Position numbers and translations under genes: made by a program
NCBI GenBank assembly: GCA_900539765.1
Contig: UQDF01000004.1
Location: forward strand, 1-56,690
Reading direction: 5' to 3'
Length of the DNA stretch: 56,690 nucleotides
Source: an uncultured Porphyromonas sp.
GTDB lineage: Bacteria; Bacteroidota; Bacteroidia; Bacteroidales; Porphyromonadaceae
In this document: positions 33,993-41,784 of the stretch, in pieces
How the letters are laid out: every line of letters starts with the position of its first letter
Position numbering within the stretch: position 1 is the stretch's first letter
The notes under the pieces: model-generated
What the model was told of the DNA's origin: nothing
Databases searched by the model: none
The model's input: only the letters and a program-made list of their open reading frames with translations

Positions 33993-36044
33993 TCACTTAT
34001 TCAGATCGAGCGAGATGCCGAGGCGGACGACGGGCGGATTGATCGGGTAGTGCGCTGCCGAGAAGCGCTCAGAGGGAGAGATAAAGAGGTCGCCGAGATT
34101 GTAGTACTCGACAAAGAAGCGTGCACGCTTGAGCTGAAAGCTGACGAAAGCGTTCAGGTGAGGGAAGTTGCCATACTTCGTCTCCGTCTGATTGACAAAC
34201 TGCATGACCGCAGGCTCATAGTAAGGAGCGTAGTATCGCGTATGCCAGCGGCAATCCACACCCAGCATGACCCGTAAGACATGAGCGTAGAAGAAGTCTG
34301 TGTAGACAGTTCCGTAGAGGCTCAGCGTAGGCAGAGGCATCACTTCCTGACGTGTGGAGAGCTGGTAGAGGGCCTGCAGTCTCCAGGCTAGCCACCCCCA
34401 CTTATAGCCGTGCTGCAGGCGTGCCGAGAGGATCTGTATCGGGTCAGCGCACTGCTCGACGAGCCCTTGCGAAGTCCAGTAGAGCTGGTTCTGCAGGGTG
34501 GCGGTCTCGACACTCAGCGAGGTGCCTAGCTTGTCGAGCGTGAGTCGCCCTCCGAAGGCCAGCCGACGCTCATAGCCGAAGTCTATGTCCCAGCGATGGA
34601 AGGTGCCGTGAAAGTGCCGTATGAAGTAGTCCGGGCGGCGATTCTCAAAGTTGCCCCAGGCACGCAGTCCTACGGGGAAGCTCCAGAGACGGAACGAAGT
34701 GCTGATACCGCCCTGCGCCAGTACGGAGCCGATGTTTTCGCCTAGGAGGGTACTCTCGAGTTGCGCATCGAAGTTGAGCAACTGTCCCGAGGTACGTGCT
34801 ATGCGTCCCCCCACGACTAGGTCCATAGTGCTATGTCCGGGGTGCTCCTGATAGATCGAGTCGGGGTTGTAGTAGTATTTGTTTTCCAGCCGCACATAAG
34901 CCTCTAGACCAAACTTGACCCATGGTCTGAAGCCCTCACGGAGCGAGAGGACGAAGCTATTGTCCAGCTGCCATCGTCGGGTGCTATCCTCGGGCAAGAC
35001 GTAGAGCGAGTCGAGCGCACCCGAAGGCCCTTTGTGCATATAGGAGTAATGGTTGGGGTACTGCTCCCAGGTGGCTTGGTTGCGGTTCACATACTGGTGG
35101 ATGCCCTGTCTGAAGCTCAAGATATGCCCTACACTAGCTATCGGCACGAAGCGTGTCGTATCGGTCTCGGCACGGCGCTCGCCAAAGATGGTCAGCGAGT
35201 CACTGGCACTGCGAGGACGATAGGAGCCGAAGTTGTAGCGATGCGAGAGGAAGAAGTGAGCATCGTCGACACCATTCCAGACGTGCTCTGCCTGACGAAC
35301 GGGTATCTCGTGGCTCTCCAGATTGCGCCGAGCAGAGTTGCCCCGTGTAGGGTCATTGACATAGGCGTCCTCGAGGACACCGCCATTCTCCGTGATCCGT
35401 GCGAAGTTGCCTCCGCCCGTGAGGTACGCCTCGTAGCGGTCTAGAGTCAGCGTCGCAAAGAGACGATAGTCACAGCTCTTGGTGCGGTTGCCTATGTAGT
35501 AGCCAGGCGAGTAGGTGTAGTTGAAGTCGGCCCCCATCGCTAGGCGCTTGCTGAGGTTGAAGGCGATCGTCGCATCAAACTGCTCTTCGCGTCTCTGGGC
35601 ATCTCCATTGCGCTGATAGAAGAGCTTGGAGAAGGGGGTCTTCGTGCGATAGAAAAGCCTATTAGACTCGTCCCATACGAAGCCCGAGAGCGTCTGATCG
35701 TAGAGGAAGCGATGCTGCGGGCGCAGACGGTTGAAGTAGTCCATATCGACCCACGGAGAACGCAAGTTCCCTAGGTAAGCCATCACAATGGAGCGGCTCT
35801 CCGCTTTGACCTGATCGTGAAAGAGCGTGCTGAGCGTGTCGGGACGTGCCGCATAGAGCGCTCCCGTGTAGGGATTGATCAGATAGCTGTGGAGCGTCTC
35901 GCCACGATAGATCAGCTCGTTGGGATCTTTGTCAAAGGCTGGTAGCGGTATGTCGTAATCGTAGCGCGACTGCGCCCTGACGGCTGTCGCCAAGAGACTC
36001 CACAAGACGAGGAGGCTGAGAAGGTGTCGGACTAGCTTGCTCAT
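33993..36044 (-). CDS. Putative outer-membrane porin (Porin_10-like)
   Basis: A 683-residue protein with a signal peptide (cleavage near AVRAQSRYD). The mature part is dominated by amphipathic beta-strand patterns rich in Tyr, Trp, Arg and Asp, and ends in a strand with LGISLDLNK, as for a large outer-membrane barrel. Early segments such as LHSYLINPYTGALYAARPDTL and AYLGNLRSPWVDMDYFNR match the putative porin family of Bacteroidota found next to pyrE. Cargo unknown. It overlaps the Rieske-like lipoprotein gene by 4 nt, so the two are likely made together. Confidence 0.82.
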   Translation of the reverse strand: MSKLVRHLLSLLVLWSLLATAVRAQSRYDYDIPLPAFDKDPNELIYRGETLHSYLINPYTGALYAARPDTLSTLFHDQVKAESRSIVMAYLGNLRSPWVDMDYFNRLRPQHRFLYDQTLSGFVWDESNRLFYRTKTPFSKLFYQRNGDAQRREEQFDATIAFNLSKRLAMGADFNYTYSPGYYIGNRTKSCDYRLFATLTLDRYEAYLTGGGNFARITENGGVLEDAYVNDPTRGNSARRNLESHEIPVRQAEHVWNGVDDAHFFLSHRYNFGSYRPRSASDSLTIFGERRAETDTTRFVPIASVGHILSFRQGIHQYVNRNQATWEQYPNHYSYMHKGPSGALDSLYVLPEDSTRRWQLDNSFVLSLREGFRPWVKFGLEAYVRLENKYYYNPDSIYQEHPGHSTMDLVVGGRIARTSGQLLNFDAQLESTLLGENIGSVLAQGGISTSFRLWSFPVGLRAWGNFENRRPDYFIRHFHGTFHRWDIDFGYERRLAFGGRLTLDKLGTSLSVETATLQNQLYWTSQGLVEQCADPIQILSARLQHGYKWGWLAWRLQALYQLSTRQEVMPLPTLSLYGTVYTDFFYAHVLRVMLGVDCRWHTRYYAPYYEPAVMQFVNQTETKYGNFPHLNAFVSFQLKRARFFVEYYNLGDLFISPSERFSAAHYPINPPVVRLGISLDLNK

Positions 36045-36514
36045 AGCTCAGGTGCGGTGATCAGTATACCCCCATCGATGGGCAGCACACGGTAAGGCAG
36101 GAGGGGGCTTTGAGCAGGCCCTTGGACAGGCGTCCCCCCGCCGTAAACGATGCTAAAGCGACTATGACACTTCGGACAGACCGCCTCGAGCTTCTCATTG
36201 ACCACCAGAGAGTTTGTAGGGTCCAGCTCTTTAGGGCAAGCGAGGTCGTAGGCGTAGTAGTAATCGGCCATACCACTACTTCCTGCGAAGCCGTGAATGA
36301 CCAAGATGCCTCCGAAGCCGACGGCTGAGGTCGCAGTGGAGGGCTTGGTGATACGCAGGTAGCCCCCAGCGGGTACGAGCGCACGCCCCTCGGCACTGGC
36401 GAAGTATATCGGATAGTGTATAGGACGCAGGGGCGTGGCGTACTGCACCTCGCCTTGACACCCCAGTAGTAGGAGCGTCAGGAGCGATAGAAGCATTATG
36501 CGGAGACCCTTCAT
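36041..36514 (-). CDS. Rieske-like lipoprotein with altered cluster motifs
   Basis: A 157-residue lipoprotein: signal segment then LLLLGC lipobox (Cys about 19). The fold pattern resembles a Rieske [2Fe-2S] domain, with a second box CPKCHSRFSIVYGGGTPVQGPA that mimics the CPCHGSRF...GPA loop. However the first box reads YDLACPKELDP, with no CxH, and the second is CxxCH rather than CxxH. The cluster may therefore be absent, differently ligated, or replaced by zinc. It is encoded between an SRPBCC-like gene and the porin, so an envelope role with the porin is plausible. No function can be assigned. Confidence 0.75.
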   Translation of the reverse strand: MKGLRIMLLSLLTLLLLGCQGEVQYATPLRPIHYPIYFASAEGRALVPAGGYLRITKPSTATSAVGFGGILVIHGFAGSSGMADYYYAYDLACPKELDPTNSLVVNEKLEAVCPKCHSRFSIVYGGGTPVQGPAQSPLLPYRVLPIDGGILITAPEL

Positions 36515-36538
36515 CCTTGTTCTGATCCTAGCTTTAGA

Positions 36539-36961
36539 CTATGCGTCGTAGCGCATCTGCCCCAGCATATCGGCGATGTACTGCACAGCCTCCTTGAGGT
36601 GAGGCTTTACCATACCCGCGACAAAGGGGTTGAGCTCGGCATCTAGTGAGACAACTAAGGTGCTACCTCCCGTCTCCTGGGGAGTGATCCGTATGGAGAC
36701 ATTGGCGGGCATCATCTCGTGCTCTACCTGATAGCGCACCTCCTCGGTGGGGATACGCTCTGAGACAACGAGCGCGATATCTGCGGAGAACTTCATCACC
36801 TGCGCCTGCACCTCGCAGCGATCGCTACTGAGTGAAACAACCTTGACCTGCTTCTCCTCGAGGAGCTGTTGTACCTCCTCGAGATTGGTCAGATCGCTGA
36901 TCTTTCGATAGATCGCCTCACAGCTGTAAGTAGAGGCGATGGGTTGGCTTTGTATCGTCAT
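36539..36961 (-). CDS. SRPBCC/START-like small protein
   Basis: A 140-residue soluble protein without signal peptide. The pattern, starting SQPIASTYSCEAIYRKISDL, followed by VSLSSDRCEVQAQVMKFSAD, VRYQVEHEMMPANVSIRITP, GGSTLVVSLDAELNPFVAGM and ending in a long helix, is that of the helix-grip SRPBCC superfamily that binds hydrophobic ligands. It is commonly the gene after pyrE in Bacteroidota. Ligand unknown. Spacing is 35 nt from pyrE and 24 nt to the lipoprotein gene. Confidence 0.78.
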   Translation of the reverse strand: MTIQSQPIASTYSCEAIYRKISDLTNLEEVQQLLEEKQVKVVSLSSDRCEVQAQVMKFSADIALVVSERIPTEEVRYQVEHEMMPANVSIRITPQETGGSTLVVSLDAELNPFVAGMVKPHLKEAVQYIADMLGQMRYDA

Positions 36962-36996
36962 AGGAATGAGATGTGTAAGCTAAGTTATGGTCGATG

Positions 36997-37653
36997 CTAG
37001 CGTCCCCACTGGCTCGGGTTCTCGCGCCACTGAGCAAGCATCTCTAGGTCACGCTCAGAGACGTAACCCGCAGAGACAGCTTGACGAATCACTTCGTTGT
37101 AATCGGTCAAGGTGCGCATCTCTACGCCAGCCTTGGCGAAGAGCTCCTCGGCATCAGCGAAGCCATGCGTATAGACCGCCATGAGTCCCTCGACCTGTGC
37201 ACCTGCTGCTTGTAGCGCCTCGACAGCCTTCATACTGCTACCACCCGTAGAGATCAGATCCTCGATGACTACGACACGAGCGCCCTCGGGTAGATAGCCC
37301 TCGATGAGGTTTTGCTTACCATGATCCTTAGCCGAGGAGCGTACATAGACGAAGGGCAGTCCCAGTTCGTCTGCCACCAAGGCTCCCCACGAGATAGCTC
37401 CCGTGGCAACCCCTGCTACCACCTCAACATCGGGGTAACGGTCGCTCACCTGGAGCGCAAAGGCTTGCTTGATATAGCTGCGATGCTCAGGATAAGAGAG
37501 CGTCTTGCGGTTGTCACAGTAAATGGGGCTAAGCCACCCAGAAGCCCACGTAAAGGGTGCGTCTGGACGAAGCTCGACAGCCTGGATAGCGAGCAAACGA
37601 TGAGCTACCGACTGCGCGATAGTGCACTTCTGATCTGAAACTTTTGATGTCAT
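36997..37653 (-). CDS. pyrE: Orotate phosphoribosyltransferase
   Basis: Adds PRPP to orotate in pyrimidine synthesis. 218 residues: APFTWASGWLSPIYCDNRKTL substrate segment, GVATGAISWGALVADELGLPFVYVR, the flexible loop KDHGKQNLIEG with catalytic Lys, and the PRPP motif RVVVIEDLISTGGSS. First gene of a four-gene operon running to the porin. Confidence 0.96.
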   Translation of the reverse strand: MTSKVSDQKCTIAQSVAHRLLAIQAVELRPDAPFTWASGWLSPIYCDNRKTLSYPEHRSYIKQAFALQVSDRYPDVEVVAGVATGAISWGALVADELGLPFVYVRSSAKDHGKQNLIEGYLPEGARVVVIEDLISTGGSSMKAVEALQAAGAQVEGLMAVYTHGFADAEELFAKAGVEMRTLTDYNEVIRQAVSAGYVSERDLEMLAQWRENPSQWGR

Positions 37654-37680
37654 AAGAGGATAAGTATCTTAGATGTGCCA

Positions 37681-37688
37681 CAAAGGTA
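37681..37688 (-). promoter_or_regulatory. -7 box of the pyrE operon
   Basis: Minus-strand TACCTTTG, 27 nt upstream of the pyrE ATG; the R3 array lies directly behind it. Confidence 0.65.
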
Positions 37689-37693
37689 CGAAT

Positions 37694-37743
37694 TTAGAGG
37701 TTAGATGTTGGAGATTAGAGGTTAGACTTTAGAGATTAGAGGG
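37694..37743 (-). repeat. R3 array upstream of the pyrE promoter
   Basis: On the minus strand about six imperfect CTCTAATCTCTAA / CTAACCTCTAA units end six bases before the -7 box. Same orientation relative to the box as at 27.9 kb. Confidence 0.8.
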
Positions 37744-37772
37744 AGTGCTATCTGCACACCGCTTCAAAAGCA

Positions 37773-37810
37773 GTCGGAGCCTATCCACGATCGTGTGGGT
37801 AGGCTCCGAC
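37773..37810 (-). terminator. secDF terminator
   Basis: 16-bp stem GTCGGAGCCTATCCAC / GTGGGTAGGCTCCGAC (one G-T), 45 nt past the secDF stop; minus strand continues TGCTTTTG. Confidence 0.75.
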
Positions 37811-37855
37811 GTTGATTTTTACCTTGCTCTACCTTGAGGGTGAGCAGAGGTGTGC

Positions 37856-40765
37856 TTACTTCTTAGCTGCTGCGAGCTTCTTCTGATGCTGCTTGTTGCG
37901 TACTAGGTAAGCAATAGGCGATGCGACGAAGAGCGTACAGAAGATACCATACACGATACCGATGAGTAGCGCAAAGGTAAAGCTACGCATAGAGGCTCCA
38001 CCGAGGATAAAGATGATGAATACCACTAGGAAGGTCGAGAAGGTCGTCTGTACGGTACGAGCTAGCGTGCTATTGAGTGCCTCATTCATCACCAGCTTCT
38101 CATCGCGGTTTGGATAGTTGTGTAGTGTCTCGCGAACACGATCGAAGACAACGACCACGTCGTTGATCGAGTATCCGATGATCGCTAGTAGCGCTGCGAT
38201 GAAGTTTTGATCCAGCTCCATCGTGAAGGGCATGATCTGCCAGAGCAATATGTAGCTCGCCACGATGAGTAGCGTGGTGGTAGCCACAGAAGCAAAGGCA
38301 CCTAGCGAGAAAGCCCAGTTGCGGAAGCGGAGCAAGATGTAGAGTCCCATGAAGATCAGGGAGAGGATCACCGCGATGATAGCCTGACGAGAGATGTCCT
38401 TAGACATACTCGGGCTGACACGCTGTGAGCTGACAACATAGTTGTCGACAAACTCCTGCTGGGTCGTGCCCTGTGGGAGGAACTTCTGTACTCCCTCGAA
38501 GATCTTACCTATGACGAGTAGCTCCTCATCCTCACTCTCCTGAGCCATACCGAGACCATAGTTGGTCGAGATACGTACCTGATTGCCTTCCGTACCGATA
38601 GAGGTCACGAGGACACGCTCCTCTAGGGGCTGCGTAAGCGCCTCACGTACCTCAGCCGAAGTGACTTGCTGCTCGAAAGCGACGATATAGTTACGACCGC
38701 CTGAGAACTCGATACCTCTATTGAGACCCCATACGAACGAGCCAATGAGACCAAGTACGAGGATAGAACCAAAGATGATGAAGCCCTTGTTGCGGTTCTC
38801 GAGGATCTTGTACGTGGGGTTGTTTAGCAGGTTGCGTGTGAGGGGGGTCGTATAGGTGACCTTGTCCATGCGTCCCTTCTTATCGAGCGACTCGACCACG
38901 ATACGTGTCAGGAAGACAGCCGTGATAAAGGAAGCTATGACACCGATGATGAGCGTCGTAGCGAAGCCACGGATAGGACCTGTACCAAAGGCATAGAGTA
39001 CACCGCCCGTGATGACGGTCGTGAGGTTGGAGTCAAAGATTGCTGAGAAGGCATTGCCGTAACCGTCCTGTATAGCACGCGTCATAGACTTGCCTGCACG
39101 TAGCTCCTCCTTGATACGCTCGAAGATCAGAATGTTAGCGTCCACCGCCATACCGAGTGTCAGCACAAGTCCCGCAATACCAGACAGCGTCAAGACACTG
39201 TGGAATGAGGCAAGGACACCGAGCGTGAAGAAGCTATTGAGGATCAGAGCACCATCGGCGATGAGACCTGGGATGAGACCGTAGGCGAGGCACATATAGA
39301 TCATCAGCAGGATGATCGCAATGATAAAGGAGATGATACCAGCCTTGATAGACTCGCTACCGAGCGTTGGTCCGACGACACTCTCCTGCTCGATCTCGAC
39401 AGAAGCCTCCATACGTCCCGAGTTGAGGACGTTAGCAAGGTCGGTCGTCTCATCGACAGTAAAGGCTCCAGAGATCTCAGAGCGACCGCCCGTGATCTCG
39501 TTATTGACATTAGGTGCCGAGTAGACGACACCATCGAGGACGATAGCGATGTTTCGGCCTATGTTGTCACCCGTCAGGCGAGCCCACTTACGAGCCCCCT
39601 CATCGTTCATAGTCATCGTGACGACGGGACGGTTCTGACCTAGGTCGTTGCGTACCTCACTACGTGCCGAGGTGACCACTTCACCACCTAGATCGGGGAG
39701 CGCATTGCGGTTACCACGGATAGCGTATAGCTCGTAGATGTCTGTCTCCTTACCTGTCTGTGGGTTCTTGATAGGTGAGTTGCCCCATAGTAGCATGAGA
39801 TCCTCACGGATCACCTTCTGCTTGTGCGCCTCCTCGAGCATCGCATCGATCTTGTCTAGATCAGCGCGACGAGCGTAGCCGACGATGGTACCACGATTGG
39901 TCAGGTTGAGCTTGCTAAAGAGGACATCCTCTACAGCTGCGTTAGCTGGCGTCTGTACTGCTGTCGAGTCAGCCTCGTTAGCGGTCGTATCAGCAGGCAT
40001 CTGGTCGTTGCCATTTGCCATAGCGGAGAGACGATTGTTAGCATCGACGAGATCGCTAGCGACCTCATCGTATGTATAGGTGCGCCAGAACTGTAGGTTA
40101 GCGCTACGCTGTAGTAGCTCACGGACACGTTGCGGCTCTGTGACACCAGGCAGCTCGACAAGGATACGTCCCTGTCCTTCGATGCGCTGTACGTTTGGTG
40201 CGACCACACCAAAGCGGTCGATACGCGTCTTGAGGACGTTGATGGCAGCGTCAATAGCACTGCTGTACTTCTCCTGAAGCACCTTGATAACCTCCTGATC
40301 GCTAGACTTAGGGGAGATGACATCACGGAGAGGACCGTTGCTAAAGATGACTGCGAGCGATCCTGAGGGCTCGAGCTCTTTGTAAGCCTTTACGAAAGTC
40401 CCGACGAAGTCATTACCACCCTCCTTAGCAGCTCTATCGATAGCCTCGATGAAAGCAGGAGACTGGTTATGTCCTGAGAGGTTGCGTAGAAGATCACGTC
40501 CATTGACCTTGAGGACGACGTTCATACCGCCCTTGAGGTCTAGTCCGAGACCTATCTGCTGGTTGCGGGCTTTCTTGAGCGTGTAGCCAAACCACACCTT
40601 CTCGTTGGCCATTGAGTCGAGATACGCTTTGCCATCCTCGCCAGCTGCGGTCATCGCCAGTGCCTTCTGATCATAGTGCCTTACCACAGGGGTAAAGGAG
40701 ATGTAGAAAGCGCAGATGATCGTCAGTAGAGAGGCGAAGAGGATCACAAATCCTTTGTTCTGCAT
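37856..40765 (-). CDS. secDF: Protein translocase SecDF fusion
   Basis: Proton-driven accessory unit of the Sec translocon. The 969-residue protein is the SecD-SecF fusion usual in Bacteroidota. SecD part (about 1-620): one membrane segment (about 7-27), GLGLDLKGGMNVVLKV, the large periplasmic domain with IEGQGRILVELPGV, then five segments including AVDANILIFERIKEE. SecF part (about 640-969): GIEFSGGRNYIV and SINDVVVVFDRVRE. An insertion at about 235-290 (rich in Ala, Asp, Thr) and an extended region around 300-370 are typical of the phylum. Monocistronic. Confidence 0.96.
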   Translation of the reverse strand: MQNKGFVILFASLLTIICAFYISFTPVVRHYDQKALAMTAAGEDGKAYLDSMANEKVWFGYTLKKARNQQIGLGLDLKGGMNVVLKVNGRDLLRNLSGHNQSPAFIEAIDRAAKEGGNDFVGTFVKAYKELEPSGSLAVIFSNGPLRDVISPKSSDQEVIKVLQEKYSSAIDAAINVLKTRIDRFGVVAPNVQRIEGQGRILVELPGVTEPQRVRELLQRSANLQFWRTYTYDEVASDLVDANNRLSAMANGNDQMPADTTANEADSTAVQTPANAAVEDVLFSKLNLTNRGTIVGYARRADLDKIDAMLEEAHKQKVIREDLMLLWGNSPIKNPQTGKETDIYELYAIRGNRNALPDLGGEVVTSARSEVRNDLGQNRPVVTMTMNDEGARKWARLTGDNIGRNIAIVLDGVVYSAPNVNNEITGGRSEISGAFTVDETTDLANVLNSGRMEASVEIEQESVVGPTLGSESIKAGIISFIIAIILLMIYMCLAYGLIPGLIADGALILNSFFTLGVLASFHSVLTLSGIAGLVLTLGMAVDANILIFERIKEELRAGKSMTRAIQDGYGNAFSAIFDSNLTTVITGGVLYAFGTGPIRGFATTLIIGVIASFITAVFLTRIVVESLDKKGRMDKVTYTTPLTRNLLNNPTYKILENRNKGFIIFGSILVLGLIGSFVWGLNRGIEFSGGRNYIVAFEQQVTSAEVREALTQPLEERVLVTSIGTEGNQVRISTNYGLGMAQESEDEELLVIGKIFEGVQKFLPQGTTQQEFVDNYVVSSQRVSPSMSKDISRQAIIAVILSLIFMGLYILLRFRNWAFSLGAFASVATTTLLIVASYILLWQIMPFTMELDQNFIAALLAIIGYSINDVVVVFDRVRETLHNYPNRDEKLVMNEALNSTLARTVQTTFSTFLVVFIIFILGGASMRSFTFALLIGIVYGIFCTLFVASPIAYLVRNKQHQKKLAAAKK

Positions 40766-40812
40766 GAGTATATTTGATATATCGTTATTATTTCACGTAG
40801 TCTAGATTGCCA

Positions 40813-40820
40813 CAAAGTTA
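40813..40820 (-). promoter_or_regulatory. -7 box of secDF
   Basis: Minus-strand TAACTTTG, 47 nt upstream of the secDF ATG. Confidence 0.55.
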
Positions 40821-40924
40821 CGCTAAAATATACTATTGACAAACAGATACCGCTCCGATCGTCCAAAAAACTATTCGGCGCCACACTGCAAAAGCCCCCA
40901 AACGTGGCTATGGGATAACAAAAA

Positions 40925-40950
40925 TAGGACGGCACCTAAGCACCGTCCTA
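40925..40950 (-). terminator. Terminator after tRNA-Gly
   Basis: TAGGACGG / CCGTCCTA stem with a 10-nt loop, 10 nt past the tRNA; minus strand continues into a T-rich tract (TTTTTGTTATCC). Confidence 0.75.
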
Positions 40951-40960
40951 TTCATTACAG

Positions 40961-41033
40961 AGCGGAAAACGAGGCTCGAACTCGCGACCCTCAGCTTGGG
41001 AAGCTGATGCTCTACCAACTGAGCTATTTCCGC
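40961..41033 (-). tRNA. tRNA-Gly (anticodon CCC)
   Basis: A 73-nt cloverleaf on the minus strand: acceptor GCGGAAA / TTTCCGC with discriminator T, D stem GCTC/GAGC, anticodon stem TCAGC/GCTGA with loop TTCCCAA, T stem GCGAG/CTCGT (G-T closing) with regular TTCGAGC loop. The anticodon CCC reads GGG glycine codons. CCA is not encoded. It has its own promoter and terminator. Confidence 0.94.
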
Positions 41034-41059
41034 ATATCACCCTCCTCGGATTGTGAAGG

Positions 41060-41067
41060 CAAAGGTA
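41060..41067 (-). promoter_or_regulatory. -7 box of tRNA-Gly
   Basis: Minus-strand TACCTTTG, 26 nt before the tRNA. Confidence 0.65.
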
Positions 41068-41110
41068 CAATAAATTTTGAAACCAATGTACGAGACGAAT
41101 AACATTTGCA

Positions 41111-41254
41111 GGGACGCACAAGACGTGTAACCCGTTGTAGGGACGCACGATCTGTGCGTCCGTCCCCGTTAAACCCACGATGCTGTAACCTTTGATACAA
41201 CGGACGCACAGATCGTGCGTCCCTACACGGCAACGTCTTGCTTTGATACAACCG
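41111..41254. repeat. R2 element, copy 2
   Basis: Shares with copy 1 the opening ACGTGTAACCCG, the two GGACGCAC/GTGCGTCC hairpins (near 41140 and 41204) and the CTACACGGCAAC and CTTTGATACAAC blocks. It lacks about 30 bases of the copy 1 middle and the final third hairpin, where R1 copy C begins instead. Confidence 0.85.
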
Positions 41255-41260
41255 TGCGTT

Positions 41261-41426
41261 TCCACGTGGGAATTTCGAAATATCCACGTGAAGATAAAAA
41301 ATTCTCCACGTGGAGACGAAATGAAACTTCGGAGGAATCAAATGATATGTCCGAAGAATTTTTTCGCGCCTACGTGGAGAATAAAAAATAGCCACGTGGG
41401 GATTTGAGATTTCCCACGTGGCTATT
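41261..41426 (-). repeat. R1 element, copy C (inverted)
   Basis: About 166 bp; its reverse complement aligns with copies A and B over the whole length. The large-stem arms keep the ACGTAGGCG / CTCCACGTGG character, and the loop has GATTCCTCCGAAGTTT once intact. It abuts R2 copy 2 on one side and leads to an R3 array on the other. Confidence 0.9.
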
Positions 41427-41458
41427 CGAGAAAGGATGGGATCGATCAAATCTCCCCG

Positions 41459-41507
41459 TAAAGATATGTAAATAGAGATTAGAGGCTAGAGGTTAGAAGT
41501 TAGAGGG
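41459..41507 (-). repeat. R3 array with TATCTTTA box
   Basis: On the minus strand about five TCTAAC/TCTAAT units (41472-41507) are followed by ATTTACA and TATCTTTA (41459-41466). Same orientation as the other R3 arrays, but the box has A in place of the last G and no gene starts close behind it. Confidence 0.7.
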
Positions 41508-41558
41508 GAGGTCTGATGCTCCTCCGCTGTGGCGTCGTCGTAAGCATACGATAGCAAA

Positions 41559-41612
41559 TAAGAGGACTCCCTCAGCGTTAGGCCTGACGACCTGCTGCTG
41601 GGAGAGTCCTCT
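41559..41612 (-). terminator. Hairpin downstream of the LRR gene
   Basis: 10-bp arms AAGAGGACTC / GAGTCCTCTT around a 34-nt loop, with extra CC/GG pairs inside. Likely ends the LRR transcript, though 170 nt past its stop. Confidence 0.5.
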
Positions 41613-41784
41613 TAGTATTATATGAGACTGTTGTATAAAGGCGAATCGCTGTGTTGCTTTCGGGATTCGGCTTCGGTCACATACGGAGGTATGCTCCCTT
41701 CAGACCTCACCCTCAGCATCTTGCGCTTCATCCTTTCTGCAAAGTCTGGACAATCTTGCATGCAAGATTGTGAGGTGGCAGTCG
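41613..41784. other. Unexplained spacer with a 22-bp perfect palindrome
   Basis: Between the hairpin above and the LRR stop codon. It contains a perfect 22-bp palindrome at 41750-41771 centred on GCATGC. Both strands keep long open frames through it, but neither looks like a settled gene (see findings). Confidence 0.4.

Noticed and set aside
33876..34277. Plus-strand 133-residue frame near the porin stop
   Set aside because: Antisense to the porin, begins in the antiporter promoter region, and has no recognisable motif.
40948..41449. Two minus-strand frames across tRNA-Gly, R2 and R1 copy C
   Set aside because: They read through a tRNA and repeats; composition is hairpin DNA, not protein.
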